DNA of 6,365 nt from positions 1 through 6,365 of the forward strand of contig JACDBO010000155.1 in the NCBI GenBank assembly GCA_013694885.1, in the 5' to 3' direction. The translations under genes and the position numbers were made by a program. Position 1 is the first letter of the stretch, and each line of letters begins with the position of its first letter. The notes beneath the pieces were generated by a model. It ran no database searches, was not told where the DNA came from, and saw only the letters and a program-made list of their open reading frames with translations. Of this stretch, positions 5,189 through 6,365 are shown one piece after another. Source of the DNA: Chloroflexia bacterium. GTDB lineage: Bacteria; Chloroflexota; Chloroflexia; Thermomicrobiales; UBA6265.

Positions 5189-6365
5189 ATGGCGACGAAC
5201 CACGCGCGGCAGATCGTGCAGAAGCTTTGGAACTACTGCAATCTCCTGCGTGACGACGGCCTTTCTTACGGCGATTATGTCGAGCAGCTGACCTATCTGC
5301 TCTTTCTCAAGATGGCGCACGAGCGGACGCTGGCACCGTGGAACCGCCGGTCGGCGATCCCGGACGGGCTCGACTGGTCAAACCTGCTCGCGCGGGACGG
5401 AACCGATCTGGAGCTTCATTACCGGCATACGCTGGAAGAGCTCGGACGGCAGTCGGGGATGCTCGGCATCATCTTCCGCAAATCGCAGAACAAGATCAGC
5501 GACCCGGCCAAGCTGCGCCGGTTGATCGTTGACCTGATCGAGAAGGAGAACTGGTCGAGACTCGACACCGACGTTAAGGGCGACGCCTACGAAGGGTTAC
5601 TGGAGAAGAACGCTCAGGACACAAAAGGTGGGGCGGGACAGTACTTCACGCCGCGCGCGTTGATCCAGGCCATCGTCGCGGTGATGCGACCCGCACTTGG
5701 CGAGACGATCTGCGACCCGGCGTGTGGTACGGGCGGCTTCTTGCTGGCGGCGCATGATTACGTCGTCCGCACCTACCCGGACCTGGACCGCGACCAGAAG
5801 CAGCATCTGCGGCTCGATGCGCTCAAAGGCATCGAGCTGGTCGACGGTGTGACCCGACTCCGCGCGATGAACCTGTTTCTGCACGAGATCGGACCGACCG
5901 GCAACGACCTGGCGGGTGCGGACAGCGCGAGTCGAACCCCGCCGAGTCCGCCGGTGCAGACGGGCGATAGCCTGGCAGCCGACCCCGGCGACCGATTCGA
6001 GATGGTGCTGACCAACCCACCGTTCGGGCGGAAGTCGTCGGTGCTGACGTTGACTGCCGAGGGTGAGCAGACGCGCGAGACGCTGACGGTGGTCCGCGAG
6101 GACTTCTGGACCTCGACGAGCAACAAGCAGCTCAACTTCGTGCAGCACGTCAAGACGCTTCTCACGATGCACGGCCGGGCGGCTGTTGTCGTCCCCGACA
6201 ACGTGCTGTTCGAGGGCGGAGCGGGGGAGACGATCCGCCGTCGCCTGCTACACGAGTGCGACGTCCACACGTTGCTGCGCCTGCCCACCGGCATCTTTTA
6301 CGCCCAGGGCGTGAAGGCCAACGTGCTCTTCTTCGACCGCAAGCCGGGCTCGACACGCCGTGGAC
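5189..6365 (+). CDS. hsdM: Type I restriction-modification DNA methyltransferase subunit M, 3'-truncated
   Basis: N6-adenine methyltransferase subunit of a type I R-M complex; with HsdS it methylates the split target site and with HsdR it restricts foreign DNA. 392 codons are visible and the frame stays open to the right edge; HsdM proteins usually have about 480-520 residues, so roughly three quarters is present. The helical N-terminal domain (about 5-140; LTYLLFLKMAHER at 34-46) is followed by GGAGQYFTPRALI (147-159). SAM-binding motif I DPACGTGGFL is at 176-185, GIEL at 214-217, and the catalytic NPPF at 276-279. Then come FVQH, VVVPDNVLFEGGAGETIR and LPTGIFYAQGVKANVLFF, all family blocks. 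ATG 5189 is preceded by AAAGGGG (5175-5181) at 7 bases; the ATG at 5184 is out of frame. A Pro/Ser-rich insert (about 243-257) sits before the NPPF motif. No promoter is evident between REP E and the start. HsdS and HsdR are expected downstream but not visible. Confidence 0.94.
   Translation, partial: MATNHARQIVQKLWNYCNLLRDDGLSYGDYVEQLTYLLFLKMAHERTLAPWNRRSAIPDGLDWSNLLARDGTDLELHYRHTLEELGRQSGMLGIIFRKSQNKISDPAKLRRLIVDLIEKENWSRLDTDVKGDAYEGLLEKNAQDTKGGAGQYFTPRALIQAIVAVMRPALGETICDPACGTGGFLLAAHDYVVRTYPDLDRDQKQHLRLDALKGIELVDGVTRLRAMNLFLHEIGPTGNDLAGADSASRTPPSPPVQTGDSLAADPGDRFEMVLTNPPFGRKSSVLTLTAEGEQTRETLTVVREDFWTSTSNKQLNFVQHVKTLLTMHGRAAVVVPDNVLFEGGAGETIRRRLLHECDVHTLLRLPTGIFYAQGVKANVLFFDRKPGSTRRG

Overview
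This is a GC-rich window (low-to-mid 60s percent by eye) with all genes on the + strand. G/C-ending codons, the carbohydrate genes and the many short GTAG-type palindromes suggest a free-living GC-rich bacterium. A Chloroflexota-like (Thermomicrobia or SAR202-type) genome is my best guess, but this is inference: no rRNA or other marker gene is present.

Bases 1-4157 form a carbohydrate block. They hold the C-terminal three quarters of a GH51 alpha-L-arabinofuranosidase (cut by the left window edge), a complete Cys-type S1 sulfatase (1251-2600), and a complete MelA-like GH4 alpha-galactosidase (2853-4157). The sulfatase and MelA have no visible signal peptide, so both look cytoplasmic. Together they would suit intracellular breakdown of imported sulfated arabinose- and galactose-containing oligosaccharides. 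A good sigma70-like promoter lies just after the sulfatase gene, so melA may be its own transcription unit.

Bases 4158-5188 are a repeat-rich zone around a REP-associated tyrosine transposase (RAYT, 4447-4977). Five copies of one palindrome occur in the window. Each has GTAG, then an 8-bp stem with arms like GGGCGACC and GGTCGCCC, and a 6-nt loop fitting CCRTRY. Two copies sit as an inverted pair in the melA leader, one lies just upstream of the transposase gene, one overlaps its stop codon, and one lies inverted downstream. Half copies and 23-24 bp tandem right-arm repeats surround them. This is the architecture of a REP/RAYT system (REPtron), and it is the most interesting content of the window. 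The family is known, but this REP sequence and its cognate transposase look like a distinct lineage worth describing.

Bases 5189-6365 are the first 392 codons of a type I restriction-modification methylase subunit (HsdM), cut by the right window edge. HsdS and HsdR would be expected beyond it, so a defence locus may start just after the repeat zone.
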